Positions 1-7,741 of a stretch of 64,000 bases of DNA are shown here, piece by piece; the stretch's first letter is position 1; each line of letters opens with the position of its first letter. The position numbers and the translations under genes were made by a program. A model generated the notes under the pieces. It worked only from the letters and a program-made list of their open reading frames with translations, did not search any database and was not told the DNA's origin. The DNA is taken from positions 1 through 64,000 of the forward strand of contig NZ_VMDU01000009.1 of the NCBI RefSeq assembly GCF_008271465.1, written 5' to 3'. This stretch comes from Tabrizicola flagellatus (GTDB taxonomy: Bacteria; Pseudomonadota; Alphaproteobacteria; Rhodobacterales; Rhodobacteraceae).

Positions 1-46
1 GAAAGACCCCCGGACCGAATCCTACATCACCGGCCGCATCGGCTAA
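1..46 (+). CDS. pstB: Phosphate ABC transporter ATP-binding protein, C-terminal end (partial)
   Basis: The first 46 bases end an open frame that reads KDPRTESYITGRIG and then a TAA stop. This is the usual C-terminus of PstB, the ATPase of the high-affinity phosphate importer, and phoU follows 11 bases later, the normal order in pst operons. Only about 15 codons are inside the window, so the call rests on this tail and on the neighbour. Confidence 0.85.
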   Translation, partial: KDPRTESYITGRIG

Positions 47-57
47 GGAGCCCGACG

Positions 58-762
58 ATGACCGAAAGCGACCAGCACATCCTCTCGGCCTTCGACCGGG
101 ATCTCGAGGCCCTGCAGGCCCATTTCATCCGCCTGTCCGGCCTGGCCGAAACCGCGCTGACCGAGGCCGCCAGGGCGCTCGAGACCCATGACCTCGCCGC
201 CGCCGACAAGGTGATCGCCGCCGACGCCGCCATCGACGAGCTGGAAGAGTTCATCCAGATGGAGGCCGCCAGCATCATCGCCCGCCGCGCGCCGACCGCC
301 GTTGACCTGCGCCGCCTCCTCGCGGTGATGCGGGCCGCCCACAGCCTGGAACGGGTCGGCGACTATGCCAAGAACGTGGCCAAGCGCACCCGCGTCCTGC
401 CGCCGTCCGCCCCCGTGGAAGGCCACGCCGGCACGATCCGCCGCATGTGCGCGCTCGTCGTCCGCCTTCTGGACGAGGCCACCCGCGCGCTGGTGACGAA
501 GGATGCGGACCTTGCCGCCTCGGTGCGCAAGCGCGATCTCGATATCGACCAGATGTACAACACCCTGTTCCGCTCGCTCTTCACCTACATGATGGAAAGC
601 CCGGCCAACATCGGACCGTCGATGCACCTGCATTTCATCGCCAAGAACATCGAACGCGCCGGAGACCACGCCACGACCATCGCCGAACAGGCGCTCTATC
701 TCGCCACCGGCGCCCTGCCCAGCGATCCCCGCCCCAAGGCCGGCCTCGACGTCGAGGGCTGA
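58..762 (+). CDS. phoU: Phosphate signalling protein PhoU
   Basis: A 234-residue, wholly alpha-helical protein with two PhoU repeats (roughly residues 18-110 and 120-215). PhoU links the Pst transporter to the PhoR-PhoB two-component system and keeps the Pho regulon off when phosphate is plentiful. The metal-binding E/DxxxD-type motifs are seen in both halves, for example HSLERVGDYAKN and KNIERAGDHATT, which are the family hallmarks. The start at 58 follows an AAGGAG ribosome site that overlaps the pstB stop. Length matches the family. phoB would be expected to be near but is not the next gene downstream, where a stem-loop ends the operon. Confidence 0.96.
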   Translation: MTESDQHILSAFDRDLEALQAHFIRLSGLAETALTEAARALETHDLAAADKVIAADAAIDELEEFIQMEAASIIARRAPTAVDLRRLLAVMRAAHSLERVGDYAKNVAKRTRVLPPSAPVEGHAGTIRRMCALVVRLLDEATRALVTKDADLAASVRKRDLDIDQMYNTLFRSLFTYMMESPANIGPSMHLHFIAKNIERAGDHATTIAEQALYLATGALPSDPRPKAGLDVEG

Positions 763-787
763 TCCGACCCGACACCGGACAGCATGA

Positions 788-815
788 GCCCGCCATGGCC
801 CTTGCCACGGCGGGC
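788..815 (+). terminator. Stem-loop after phoU, probable end of the pst-phoU transcript
   Basis: Perfect 7-base arms GCCCGCC and GGCGGGC enclose a 14-base loop that can pair further, 26 bases after the phoU stop. The following bases (gtcctggtttcatct) are only moderately T-rich, so efficiency is uncertain. The rest of the 190-base gap to the next gene shows no other clear element. Confidence 0.5.
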
Positions 816-952
816 GTCCTGGTTTCATCTGTCCGCAAATATCCCCGCCGGAGGCACGTCCGAGCCGGTTGTGCCGCAGGCACAGAGGCGAGACGAAGGC
901 TCGCGCGGAACGCGCTCGATTCACCCGCCGCCAAGGCCAGCAGGACCCGACG

Positions 953-1372
953 ATGACCCACTTTCGCCACCGCAAGTTCAACACCCGCGACACCTACCCC
1001 GAACAGAAGCTCGACAACGACCTCGCCCAGGCCGTGGTGGCGCGCGGCCGGATCGTGTTCCTGCGCGGCCAGTGCCCTCAGGACCTGGACACCGCGAAGG
1101 ACATCGGCAGCCATGACCCGGTCGAACAGACCCACAAGGTGATGCAGAACATCCGCCAGCTGCTGGAAGAGGTCGGCGGCCGGATGGAGCATCTCTGCAA
1201 GATCGTCGTCTACCTCACCGACGTCCGCCACCGCGAGGCGGTCTATCGCACCATGGGCGAATACATCAGGGGCGTGCATCCGGTCTCGACCGGGGTCGTC
1301 GTTACCGCGCTCGCGCGCCCCTCCTGGCTCGTGGAGATCGACGGCACCGCCGTCATCCCGGACGAAGAGTGA
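953..1372 (+). CDS. RidA family protein (YjgF/YER057c/UK114)
   Basis: A 139-residue protein of the RidA fold, whose founding members hydrolyse reactive enamine/imine intermediates released by PLP enzymes. The conserved C-terminal stretch VVVTALARPSWLVEIDGTA contains the arginine that binds the substrate carboxylate in RidA. I chose the ATG at 953 because the protein then begins MTHFRHRKFNT, in line with this subgroup; an in-frame extension upstream is low-complexity and unlikely. It is followed after 10 bases by a DUF1028 gene, and RidA-DUF1028 pairs are common in alphaproteobacteria, so the two are probably one operon. The exact substrate is unknown. Confidence 0.88.
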   Translation: MTHFRHRKFNTRDTYPEQKLDNDLAQAVVARGRIVFLRGQCPQDLDTAKDIGSHDPVEQTHKVMQNIRQLLEEVGGRMEHLCKIVVYLTDVRHREAVYRTMGEYIRGVHPVSTGVVVTALARPSWLVEIDGTAVIPDEE

Positions 1373-1382
1373 AGGGCGGCGC

Positions 1383-2054
1383 ATGACCTTCTCCATCGTC
1401 GCCCGCTGCGCCCGGACCGGGCAGTTCGGCATGGCCATCTCCTCGTCCTCCCCCGCCGTCGCGGCGCGCTGCACCCATGTCCGGGCCGGCGTCGGCGCGG
1501 TCGCCAGCCAGAACATCACCGACCCGGCGCTCGGGCCGCTCATGCTCGACCAGCTCGAGGCCGGGCTTTCCGCCGCCGAGGCGCTGGCCGCCGTCGCGGA
1601 CGGCCGCCCGCATATAGACTATCGCCAGCTTCTGGTGGTCGATGCCGCGGGCCGGACGGCCATCCATTCCGGTCGCCAGGTGCTGGGCCTCTGGGGCGAG
1701 GCCCGCGCCACCGATTGCGCCGCCGGGGGAAACCTGCTGGCGGGTGAGCTGGTGCCCATGGCTATGGTCGAGGCCTTCACCGGGGCGACGGGGCATCTGG
1801 GGGAACGGCTGATGCGGGCGCTCGAGGCCGGGCTTGCCGCCGGGGGCGAGGCCGGGCCGGTCCATTCGGCCGGGCTGAAGGTCGCCGACCGGTTGTCTTG
1901 GCCGGTGGTGGACTTGCGGATCGACTGGGCAGACAACCCCATCGGCATGCTGCGCGCGGCCTGGGATGTCTATGCGCCGCAGATGGCGGCCTACGTCCAG
2001 CGCGCCGAGGATCCGACCCTTGCCCCCTCCTACGGGGTGCCGGGAGATGAATAG
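1383..2054 (+). CDS. DUF1028 family protein (Ntn-hydrolase-like)
   Basis: A 223-residue DUF1028 protein. The N-terminus MTFSIVARCARTGQFGMAIS is the family signature, with the nearby SSSPAVAARC segment; DUF1028 proteins have an Ntn-hydrolase-like fold and no proven reaction. The gene sits 10 bases behind the RidA gene, so co-translation is likely and suggests a shared role in breakdown of an amino-acid-like or imine-forming compound (inference). A short repeat element begins 9 bases after its stop. Confidence 0.88.
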   Translation: MTFSIVARCARTGQFGMAISSSSPAVAARCTHVRAGVGAVASQNITDPALGPLMLDQLEAGLSAAEALAAVADGRPHIDYRQLLVVDAAGRTAIHSGRQVLGLWGEARATDCAAGGNLLAGELVPMAMVEAFTGATGHLGERLMRALEAGLAAGGEAGPVHSAGLKVADRLSWPVVDLRIDWADNPIGMLRAAWDVYAPQMAAYVQRAEDPTLAPSYGVPGDE

Positions 2055-2062
2055 GTCCGGTC

Positions 2063-2140
2063 TGTCCACGGTGGACATTTCCAAAAGTCACATGGGAATC
2101 AAGAACATGCTCGCGGACGTTTACGGAAGCTTAACCCTGG
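2063..2140 (+). repeat. Intergenic repeat, copy 1 of 3 (TGTCC-N5-GGACA / 36 nt / GGACGTT-N9-TTAACC)
   Basis: Begins with the 15-base dyad TGTCCACGGTGGACA (2063-2077), then 36 bases, then CGGACGTT (2114-2121), nine bases, then TTAACCCTG. The same layout with identical spacing recurs at 29389 and 49433. It lies between the DUF1028 stop and the flavoprotein gene and could act as a 3' element of the first or a promoter element of the second. The TTTA-N7-TTAA part resembles a CtrA-type box, which is only a resemblance. Confidence 0.75.
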
Positions 2141-2156
2141 GGAAAGGGGCTTGCGC

Positions 2157-3371
2157 ATGACCGAAACCGTCCACACGCTGGTCATAGGCGGCGGCCAGGC
2201 GGGGGTTGCTGCGTCGGCCCACTTGCAGAAGCACGGCATCCCCCACCTCGTCCTCGAACGCGACCGCATCGCCGAACGCTGGCGCAGCTGGCGCTGGGAC
2301 AGCCTGGTCGCGAACGGCCCCGCCTGGCACGACCGCTTCCCCGAAGCCGAGTTCGAAGGGATCGACCCCGAGGCCTTCGCCCCAAAGGAGGCGGTCGCCG
2401 ACTATTTCGAACGTTTCGCCCGCGACCGCGCCCTGCCGGTCCGCACGGGGGTGGAAGTGACCCGGCTGGAACGCAGCGGCGACGGCTTCCGCGCCACCAC
2501 CTCGGCTGGCCCGGTCGAGGCGCGGAACGTCATCGTCGCGACCGGCCCGTTCCAGGTGCCGGTCATCCCGACCGCGATCTCCGACCCCGGGATCACCCAG
2601 CTCCATTCCAACAGCTACCGCAACCCCGGCGCGCTGCCAGAGGGCGCAGTGCTGGTGGTCGGCGCCGGATCCTCGGGCGCGCAGATCGCCGAGGAACTGG
2701 TGCGCGCGGGGCGGCGGGTGTATCTCTCGGTCGGCCCGCACGACCGCCCGCCGCGCCGCTACCGGGGGCAGGATTTCGTCTGGTGGCTGGGCAAGCTCGG
2801 CAAGTGGGACATGAAGGCGCCCACGCCGGGAACCGAACACATCACCATCGCCGTCTCGGGCGCCTATGGCGGGCACACGATGGACTTCCGCCGCCTGGCG
2901 GGCCTCGGCGTCACGCTCCTCGGCCGGGCCGGCGCCTGCACCGACGGCGTCCTGCAGCTGGCCGACGACCTGCAAGCCAACATGGAGGCCGGGGACCGCA
3001 ACTACCTTTCGGTGCTCGACGAGGCCGACGCCTATGCCGCAGCCCATGGCCTCGACCTGCCCGAGGAACCTCAGGCGCGGCAGCTCGGGCCCCTGCCCGA
3101 CTGCGTGACCAATCCGATCCTCGCCCTGGATCTGAAATCCGCCGGCATCTCGACCGTGATCTGGGCCACCGGCTTCCGGCTGGATTTCGGCTGGATCGAT
3201 CTCGACATCTTCCGCCCCGACGGCCGCCCGCGCCACCAGGACGGCGTGACCGAGGTGCCCGGGCTCTACTTCATCGGCCTGCCCTGGCTGTCCTGCCGGG
3301 GGTCCGCCTTCATCTGGGGCGCCTGGACCGACGCCGAACGGCTGGCCGCGCATATCGCCGCGCGCGGATGA
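2157..3371 (+). CDS. CzcO-like FAD/NAD(P)-binding oxidoreductase
   Basis: A 404-residue flavoprotein of the CzcO / flavin-monooxygenase-like group (COG2072). The FAD-binding GGGQAGVAAS lies at residues 11-20 and the second dinucleotide motif GAGSSGAQ near residue 172; a C-terminal ATGFRLDF motif is typical of this group. The ATG at 2157 is preferred over a TTG two codons upstream because the GGGG ribosome site ends 7 bases before it. No transmembrane segment is visible, so a cytoplasmic NADPH-dependent oxygenase or dehydrogenase is likely, but the substrate is not shown by the neighbours. Despite the name, no cation transporter is next to it. Confidence 0.85.
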   Translation: MTETVHTLVIGGGQAGVAASAHLQKHGIPHLVLERDRIAERWRSWRWDSLVANGPAWHDRFPEAEFEGIDPEAFAPKEAVADYFERFARDRALPVRTGVEVTRLERSGDGFRATTSAGPVEARNVIVATGPFQVPVIPTAISDPGITQLHSNSYRNPGALPEGAVLVVGAGSSGAQIAEELVRAGRRVYLSVGPHDRPPRRYRGQDFVWWLGKLGKWDMKAPTPGTEHITIAVSGAYGGHTMDFRRLAGLGVTLLGRAGACTDGVLQLADDLQANMEAGDRNYLSVLDEADAYAAAHGLDLPEEPQARQLGPLPDCVTNPILALDLKSAGISTVIWATGFRLDFGWIDLDIFRPDGRPRHQDGVTEVPGLYFIGLPWLSCRGSAFIWGAWTDAERLAAHIAARG

Positions 3372-3432
3372 ACGCCGCGACAGAGGTCGCGGATCGTGGC
3401 AGACTGTCGCGGCGCAGCCCCTGAGGCCGACC

Positions 3433-4137
3433 ATGCGACTCATCCCTGCCCTGACCCTTTCGGCGATGCTGGCGGCCTGTGCCAGCGTGAACTACGGCAC
3501 CATCGACGAAGGCACATTCTCAGGAGAAGTCGCGGTTGTCTGGCTGCGCGGCACCGCATCGCTGGGCGACGGCACCTTCATCTATGTGCCGACTCCGAAC
3601 CGACCTCTGACCTTCACCCGACCAGAGGGCGAAACTGCCGGAAAGACCATCACGCCGCCGATGATGTACACGGACGGCGGCTCGGTGCCGGGTCTGGCCC
3701 GTGCCTTCCGCGGCTTCACCCCCTGGAACTATGGCCCGGCCTATATCGTGCATGACTGGGTGTTCATGGCCCGCCAGTGCCTGAACGCGGGCAGGACCGA
3801 TCCGGTCTATCGGGCACTTGAGGATCTGACCTTCCAGGACTCGGCCGAGATCATCGCAGAAAGCATCAAGGCGCTGGAGACATCGGGGCGCGTCAAGGCG
3901 GGCGACATCTCGGGGCCGGGTGTCACCTATGCGGTCACCAGCCCCTTTTCGCACGCGCTGTGGCGCAAGGCCGCCTGCGAGGAAGTGACGCCCGGACATC
4001 GCAGCATGGCGCTGGAAGCCGTCGGCCGCAAACCCGAGGTCGGCGATGCCTCGCGCCTGCGCATCCTGGCCGGACCGGACGGCGCCCGGCAGGCGGCGCA
4101 GGCCGTGGTGGTGGCGGTCTCGCGTTTCGACGAATGA
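3433..4137 (+). CDS. DUF1353-like putative lipoprotein
   Basis: A 234-residue protein beginning with a short signal and a lipobox (SAMLAACAS, lipidated Cys at residue 16). The middle contains YTDGGSVP followed by FRGFTPWNYGPAYIVHDWVF, which resembles the DUF1353 core (D-x-S-x-P, then W, then HD), a family first seen in phage proteins and possibly a metal-dependent enzyme. As a lipoprotein it would face the periplasm. It ends 3 bases before the convergent hppD stop. The function is unknown and I see no phage genes around it. Confidence 0.7.
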   Translation: MRLIPALTLSAMLAACASVNYGTIDEGTFSGEVAVVWLRGTASLGDGTFIYVPTPNRPLTFTRPEGETAGKTITPPMMYTDGGSVPGLARAFRGFTPWNYGPAYIVHDWVFMARQCLNAGRTDPVYRALEDLTFQDSAEIIAESIKALETSGRVKAGDISGPGVTYAVTSPFSHALWRKAACEEVTPGHRSMALEAVGRKPEVGDASRLRILAGPDGARQAAQAVVVAVSRFDE

Positions 4138-4140
4138 ACC

Positions 4141-5235
4141 TCAGGACGCCTTCAGGACACCCCGGTCGATCTGGTCCTGCTCGATCGATTCGAAGAGCGC
4201 GCGGAAGTTTCCTTCGCCGAACCCCTCGTCGCCCTTGCGCTGGATGAACTCGAAGAAGATCGGTCCGATCACGGTCTTCGAGAAGATCTGCAACAGGATC
4301 TTCGTCTCGCCCCCGTCCACGACCCCCTCGCCGTCGATCAGGATGCCGTGCTTCGCCAGCTTCTCGATCGGCTCCTCATGCCCCGCGACGCGGGATTTCG
4401 ACAGCTCGTAATAGGCCACCGGCGGCTTCGGCATGAACTTCAGCCCCGCCTCGGCGATGGCATCGGTCGAGGCATAGATGTCGTCGGTGCCGACCGCGAT
4501 GTGCTGGATCCCCTCGCCCTTGTAGCGCTTGAGATATTCCACGATCTGTCCGGTCTCGCCGCGATCCTCGTTGATCGGGATGCGGATGCGGCCGCAGGGG
4601 CTGGTCAGCGCGCGGGAGTGGAGACCGGTATATTTGCCCTCGATGTCGAAAAACCGGATCTGGCGGAAGTTGAACAGCCGGCCGTAGAAGTCGAACCAGG
4701 TGTCCATGTTGCCGCGATGGACATTGTGGGTCAGGTGGTCGAGGTAGTGGAAGCCCACCCCCTTCGGCTTCGGGGGTCCGATCCAGTCGAACTCGGCGTC
4801 GTAGGGGTTCGCATCGCCGTAGCGGTCGGTGAAATAGATCAGCGAGCCGCCGATGCCGACGATCGCCGGAAGGTCCAGGGTTTTCTGCGGTCCTTCAAAG
4901 GGTTCCGCGCCGTTCTTCACGGCATGGTTGAAGGCATGCGCCGCATCCGCCACCCGCCAGCCCATCGCCGGCGCGCAGGGGCCGTGCTCATCGACGAAGC
5001 GGCGGGCATGGCTGCCGGGCTCGTCGTTCAGGATGTAGGTGATGTCGCCCTGCTGCCAGAGCTCCACCGCCTTGGTCCGGTGGCGGGCCGTCAGGCTGTA
5101 GCCCATCTTCGCGAACAGCGAACGCAACTCGTCCGGGTTCGGATGGGCGAATTCGACGAATTCGAAGCCATCGGTCCCGGCGGGGTTCTCGGCCGAGATC
5201 ACGGCGCGGGGGGCGGTGTGCGGAAAGGGACCCAT
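4141..5235 (-). CDS. hppD: 4-hydroxyphenylpyruvate dioxygenase
   Basis: A 364-residue HPPD, the non-haem iron enzyme turning 4-hydroxyphenylpyruvate into homogentisate in tyrosine breakdown. The iron ligands are expected at His167 (in LDHLTHNV), His245 (GIQHIAVG) and Glu329 (FFEFIQRKG), all present, and the C-terminal GFGEGNFRALFES tail that closes the active site is complete. Length is normal. The gene is transcribed away from an Lrp/AsnC-type regulator, which often controls hppD in proteobacteria. The ATG follows GGAGGC with good spacing. Homogentisate dioxygenase and the later enzymes are not in the window. Confidence 0.97.
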   Translation of the reverse strand: MGPFPHTAPRAVISAENPAGTDGFEFVEFAHPNPDELRSLFAKMGYSLTARHRTKAVELWQQGDITYILNDEPGSHARRFVDEHGPCAPAMGWRVADAAHAFNHAVKNGAEPFEGPQKTLDLPAIVGIGGSLIYFTDRYGDANPYDAEFDWIGPPKPKGVGFHYLDHLTHNVHRGNMDTWFDFYGRLFNFRQIRFFDIEGKYTGLHSRALTSPCGRIRIPINEDRGETGQIVEYLKRYKGEGIQHIAVGTDDIYASTDAIAEAGLKFMPKPPVAYYELSKSRVAGHEEPIEKLAKHGILIDGEGVVDGGETKILLQIFSKTVIGPIFFEFIQRKGDEGFGEGNFRALFESIEQDQIDRGVLKAS

Positions 5236-5255
5236 GGCTGCCTCCGGTCAGGGGG

Positions 5256-5362
5256 TTATGCGCATAATCTGGCACGGATCCGGCGCCGATGGCGCGCATC
5301 TTTCGGCTTGAAATCGTGTGAACATGCGCGATCCTGTCGCAATATGAACGTTTCGCGCGAAA
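5256..5362. promoter_or_regulatory. Two perfect 12-bp palindromes in the hppD-Lrp divergent promoter region
   Basis: TTATGCGCATAA (5256-5267) lies 21 bases upstream of hppD and would overlap a -10-like GATTAT read on the minus strand. TTTCGCGCGAAA (5351-5362) lies 8 bases before the regulator's start codon. Both are exact palindromes in a 134-base intergenic region. Lrp-family proteins bind inverted repeats of this size, so these are plausible operators for control of hppD and autoregulation. Confidence 0.5.
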
Positions 5363-5369
5363 GTATCGC

Positions 5370-5825
5370 ATGCTGGACGAAACCGATTCCCGCCTTCTCG
5401 CCGCTGTGCAGGCCGATGCCCGGATCACCGCCGAGGACCTGGGCGCGCGGCTGAACCTGTCGGCAAGCCAGGCCGCCCGCCGCCGCGCGCGGCTGGAGGC
5501 CGAGGGCGTGATCGCCGGCTACAGCGCCCGGCTGTCGCCCGAGCGGCTGGGGCTGGCGGTGCAGGCCTTCGTCAGCGTGCAGATGGCCGACCATGCCCCC
5601 GAGACCGCTGCCGCCTTCCTGCGCCTGATCGCCACCCTGCCCGAGGTCACGGCCTGCTGGACCCTGACCGGCGAGGCCGACTACCTCCTGCGGGTCTGGT
5701 GCACCGACCTGGCCGCACTGAACGACCTGATCCACCACCGCCTGTTGCCGAACCCTGCTGTCGCCCGGGTGCAAAGCCAGATCGTGATGGCGCAACCCAA
5801 GCCCGATTCGGGGTTACCCGTCTGA
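5370..5825 (+). CDS. Lrp/AsnC family transcriptional regulator
   Basis: A 151-residue Lrp-type protein: N-terminal winged helix (residues 3-60, with LDETDSRLLAAVQADARIT and LNLSASQAARRRARLE) and C-terminal RAM ligand-sensing domain (about 65-145). The family binds amino acids and controls amino-acid metabolism. Being divergent from hppD, it most likely regulates tyrosine breakdown, with tyrosine, phenylalanine or a keto acid as effector (inference). There is no clear Shine-Dalgarno sequence before the ATG; a palindrome lies there instead. The last 12 bases overlap the convergent TetR gene. Confidence 0.92.
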   Translation: MLDETDSRLLAAVQADARITAEDLGARLNLSASQAARRRARLEAEGVIAGYSARLSPERLGLAVQAFVSVQMADHAPETAAAFLRLIATLPEVTACWTLTGEADYLLRVWCTDLAALNDLIHHRLLPNPAVARVQSQIVMAQPKPDSGLPV

Positions 5826-6395
5826 CGCGGGCAGGCAGCGCGAGAGCACGGCGCGGATCATCGCCTCACGCTCCTCGGGCGATTTTCCCTGCAAGGTTCG
5901 CATCTTCTGGCCGGCAGAGAGATCGGCAATACCGTGGCTGGTGGCCCAGAGCGCGATCACGTCGGTCTCTCCTCCGCCCAGCGTGGCGACCAGTCCGACA
6001 AGGTGGTCGTAGGCCCGGTTCGCAGCGGCAAGCAGATCGGGCGCGGCAAAATCGGGCCGGGCCGAGGAGAAGATCAGCCGGAACAGCGCCGGTCGGGCCA
6101 GCGCGAACTCCAGATAGCCGAGCCCCGCCCGGACCGCCCGGTCACGATCGTCCGTCGCCCCCACCTCGCGCGCATCCAGCGTATCCTGGAACCGGGTGAA
6201 CCCTTCCGTGGCCAGCGCCGTCAGAAGGCCGACCGTGTCGCCGAAATGATGCGCCGGGGCGGCATGGCTGACCCCGGCCCGCTTGGCCACCGAGCGCAGG
6301 GAAAACCCCTCGACGCCCTTCTCGGTCAACTCCTCCTCGGCCGCCGTCAGCAGGGCCGCCCGCAGATCGCCGTGGTGATAGGGTCTTTCCGCCAT
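5814..6395 (-). CDS. TetR/AcrR family transcriptional regulator
   Basis: A 193-residue regulator with the helix-turn-helix at residues 8-55 (ERPYHHGDLRAALLTAAEEE, then the recognition helix in VAKRAGVSHAAPAHHF) and a C-terminal TetR_C domain typical of the WHG group. The start at 6395 matches the family N-terminus; a longer frame upstream runs through the promoter and is rejected. It is divergent from the Aba4-like gene pair, and the region between holds a 7-bp inverted repeat, so it probably represses that pair and itself. The stop overlaps the Lrp gene by 12 bases. Confidence 0.9.
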   Translation of the reverse strand: MAERPYHHGDLRAALLTAAEEELTEKGVEGFSLRSVAKRAGVSHAAPAHHFGDTVGLLTALATEGFTRFQDTLDAREVGATDDRDRAVRAGLGYLEFALARPALFRLIFSSARPDFAAPDLLAAANRAYDHLVGLVATLGGGETDVIALWATSHGIADLSAGQKMRTLQGKSPEEREAMIRAVLSRCLPASDG

Positions 6396-6413
6396 GCCCA
6401 AGGCGTAACGCCC

Positions 6414-6482
6414 AATCTTTCCATCGTAAAGATTTTTCTTGACGCTCCGCCGCGCGGCGGCTAATCCTGACACTGTAAAGAT
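6414..6482 (+). promoter_or_regulatory. Promoter and likely TetR operator for the Aba4-like operon
   Basis: AATCTTT (6414-6420) and AAAGATT (6428-6434) form a perfect inverted repeat with a 7-base centre. It is followed by a -35 TTGACG (6439-6444), 17 bases, and a -10 TAATCC (6462-6467). A further half-site TGTAAAGAT lies at 6474-6482 near the expected transcription start, so bound repressor would flank the promoter. Confidence 0.6.
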
Positions 6483-6493
6483 GCGAGGCTGCA

Positions 6494-6919
6494 ATGACCC
6501 CCGACGCCTTGTTCCAGATCGCCAATCCCCTCGCCCTCCTGGGCTGGCTGGCGCTGCTTGCCAGCCCGCTGGCACCCCGGGCCGCGCACGCCGTGGCCGG
6601 GGCGGCAATCCCGCTTCTGTTGTCGCTCGCCTATGCCGGGCTGGTCCTGGCCTTCTGGTGGCAGGCGCCGGGCGGCTTCGGGTCGCTGCCCGAGGTGATG
6701 CGGCTTTTCACCCACCCCCAGATCGCGCTGGCGGGCTGGCTGCATTACCTGGCCTTCGACCTCTTCCTCGGCGCCTGGGAGGTCCGCACCGCCCGGGCCG
6801 AGGGCATCCCGCACTGGGCGCTGGTCCCCTGCCTTGTCCTGACCTTCCTCTTCGGTCCCGCGGGCCTGCTGGCCTTCGCGATCCTGCGTTTCACCCTTGT
6901 CCGAAAGGTCCTGCCATGA
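6494..6919 (+). CDS. Aba4-like (DUF4281) membrane protein
   Basis: A 141-residue membrane protein with four hydrophobic segments (about residues 13-30, 35-55, 75-95, 107-135). It matches the DUF4281/ABA4-like family: the N-terminal FQIANPLALLGWLAL, the central FTHPQIALAGWLHYLAFDLF and the FLFGPAGLLAF near the end are typical. Plant ABA4 is needed to make neoxanthin from violaxanthin; bacterial members have no established reaction. It is translationally coupled (ATGA overlap) to a second membrane protein and controlled by a divergent TetR, so an inducible membrane function is likely. I see no carotenoid genes nearby. Confidence 0.85.
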   Translation: MTPDALFQIANPLALLGWLALLASPLAPRAAHAVAGAAIPLLLSLAYAGLVLAFWWQAPGGFGSLPEVMRLFTHPQIALAGWLHYLAFDLFLGAWEVRTARAEGIPHWALVPCLVLTFLFGPAGLLAFAILRFTLVRKVLP

Positions 6920-7686
6920 CCGCCACCCTCACCGCCCCTCGCCTTGCCGTCCTGTCGCGGCCCGACCCCCTGCTCCTGCGTCTGACCTGGTTCGTCGCGC
7001 TGACCGCGCTGCCCCTGATGGTGGCCTCCGGGCTGGACGGCCGGCTGTTCCAAGGCGACGACATCTGGCTGAAGCCGCTGAAGTTCCACCTTGCGCTGGT
7101 GGTCTATACCGGCACGCTGGCGCTCTTCGGGATGCTCTTGCCCGCGGGCAGCCTCGCCTCGCGCCGCTGGCGTCTCTACCTCGGGCTCGTCACTGCCTGC
7201 ACCCTGGCCGAGCTTCTCTGGATCGACGGCGCGGCGGCGCTGGGGACGGCCTCGCATTTCAACACGACGGGCTTCGGTTCGGCGCTTTACCCTCTGATGG
7301 GGCTCGCCGCCGTCATCCTGACCTCGCTGTCGCTGGCGATGGGGCTGCTGTTCTGGCGCGAGCGGCAGGATGCGCTGCACCTGTCGATCGCGCTGGGTCT
7401 GATCCTGACCTTCGTGCTGACCGTCCCGGCCGCGGGAACGCTGGCGAACAACCCCGGCCACCTCGTCGGCACGCCGGTGACCGGCGCGCGCTTTCCCTTC
7501 TTCGGCTGGTCGGCCGAGGTCGGGGACCTGCGCCTGCCGCATTTCCTGGCCACCCACGCGATGCACGCGGTTCCGCTGGCCGGGCTGACCGGCAACCGCA
7601 CCGCAGTCTGGGCCACGGCGGCCGGCTTCACCGCGCTGGTCGGCTGGTGCCTTGTCCGCGCGCTTCAGGGTCTGCCGCCCTTCTGA
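6916..7686 (+). CDS. Multi-pass membrane protein of unknown function
   Basis: A 256-residue protein with about seven hydrophobic segments. I do not recognise a named family. Visible features are an early [11 protein letters not shown] motif between the first two membrane segments, a conserved-looking [10 protein letters not shown] stretch before the last two, and a charged, short loop pattern. Its ATG overlaps the stop of the Aba4-like gene (ATGA), so the two proteins are made together and may act together in the membrane. The histidines could bind haem or metal, but that is speculation. Confidence 0.7.
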   Translation: MTATLTAPRLAVLSRPDPLLLRLTWFVALTALPLMVASGLDGRLFQGDDIWLKPLKFHLALVVYTGTLALFGMLLPAGSLASRRWRLYLGLVTACTLAELLWIDGAAALGTASHFNTTGFGSALYPLMGLAAVILTSLSLAMGLLFWRERQDALHLSIALGLILTFVLTVPAAGTLANNPGHLVGTPVTGARFPFFGWSAEVGDLRLPHFLATHAMHAVPLAGLTGNRTAVWATAAGFTALVGWCLVRALQGLPPF

Positions 7687-7741
7687 CTTTCCCTCCGGCG
7701 CGGGTCACGCTAGAACCCGCGCGGACAAGGGGATGAGCCAC

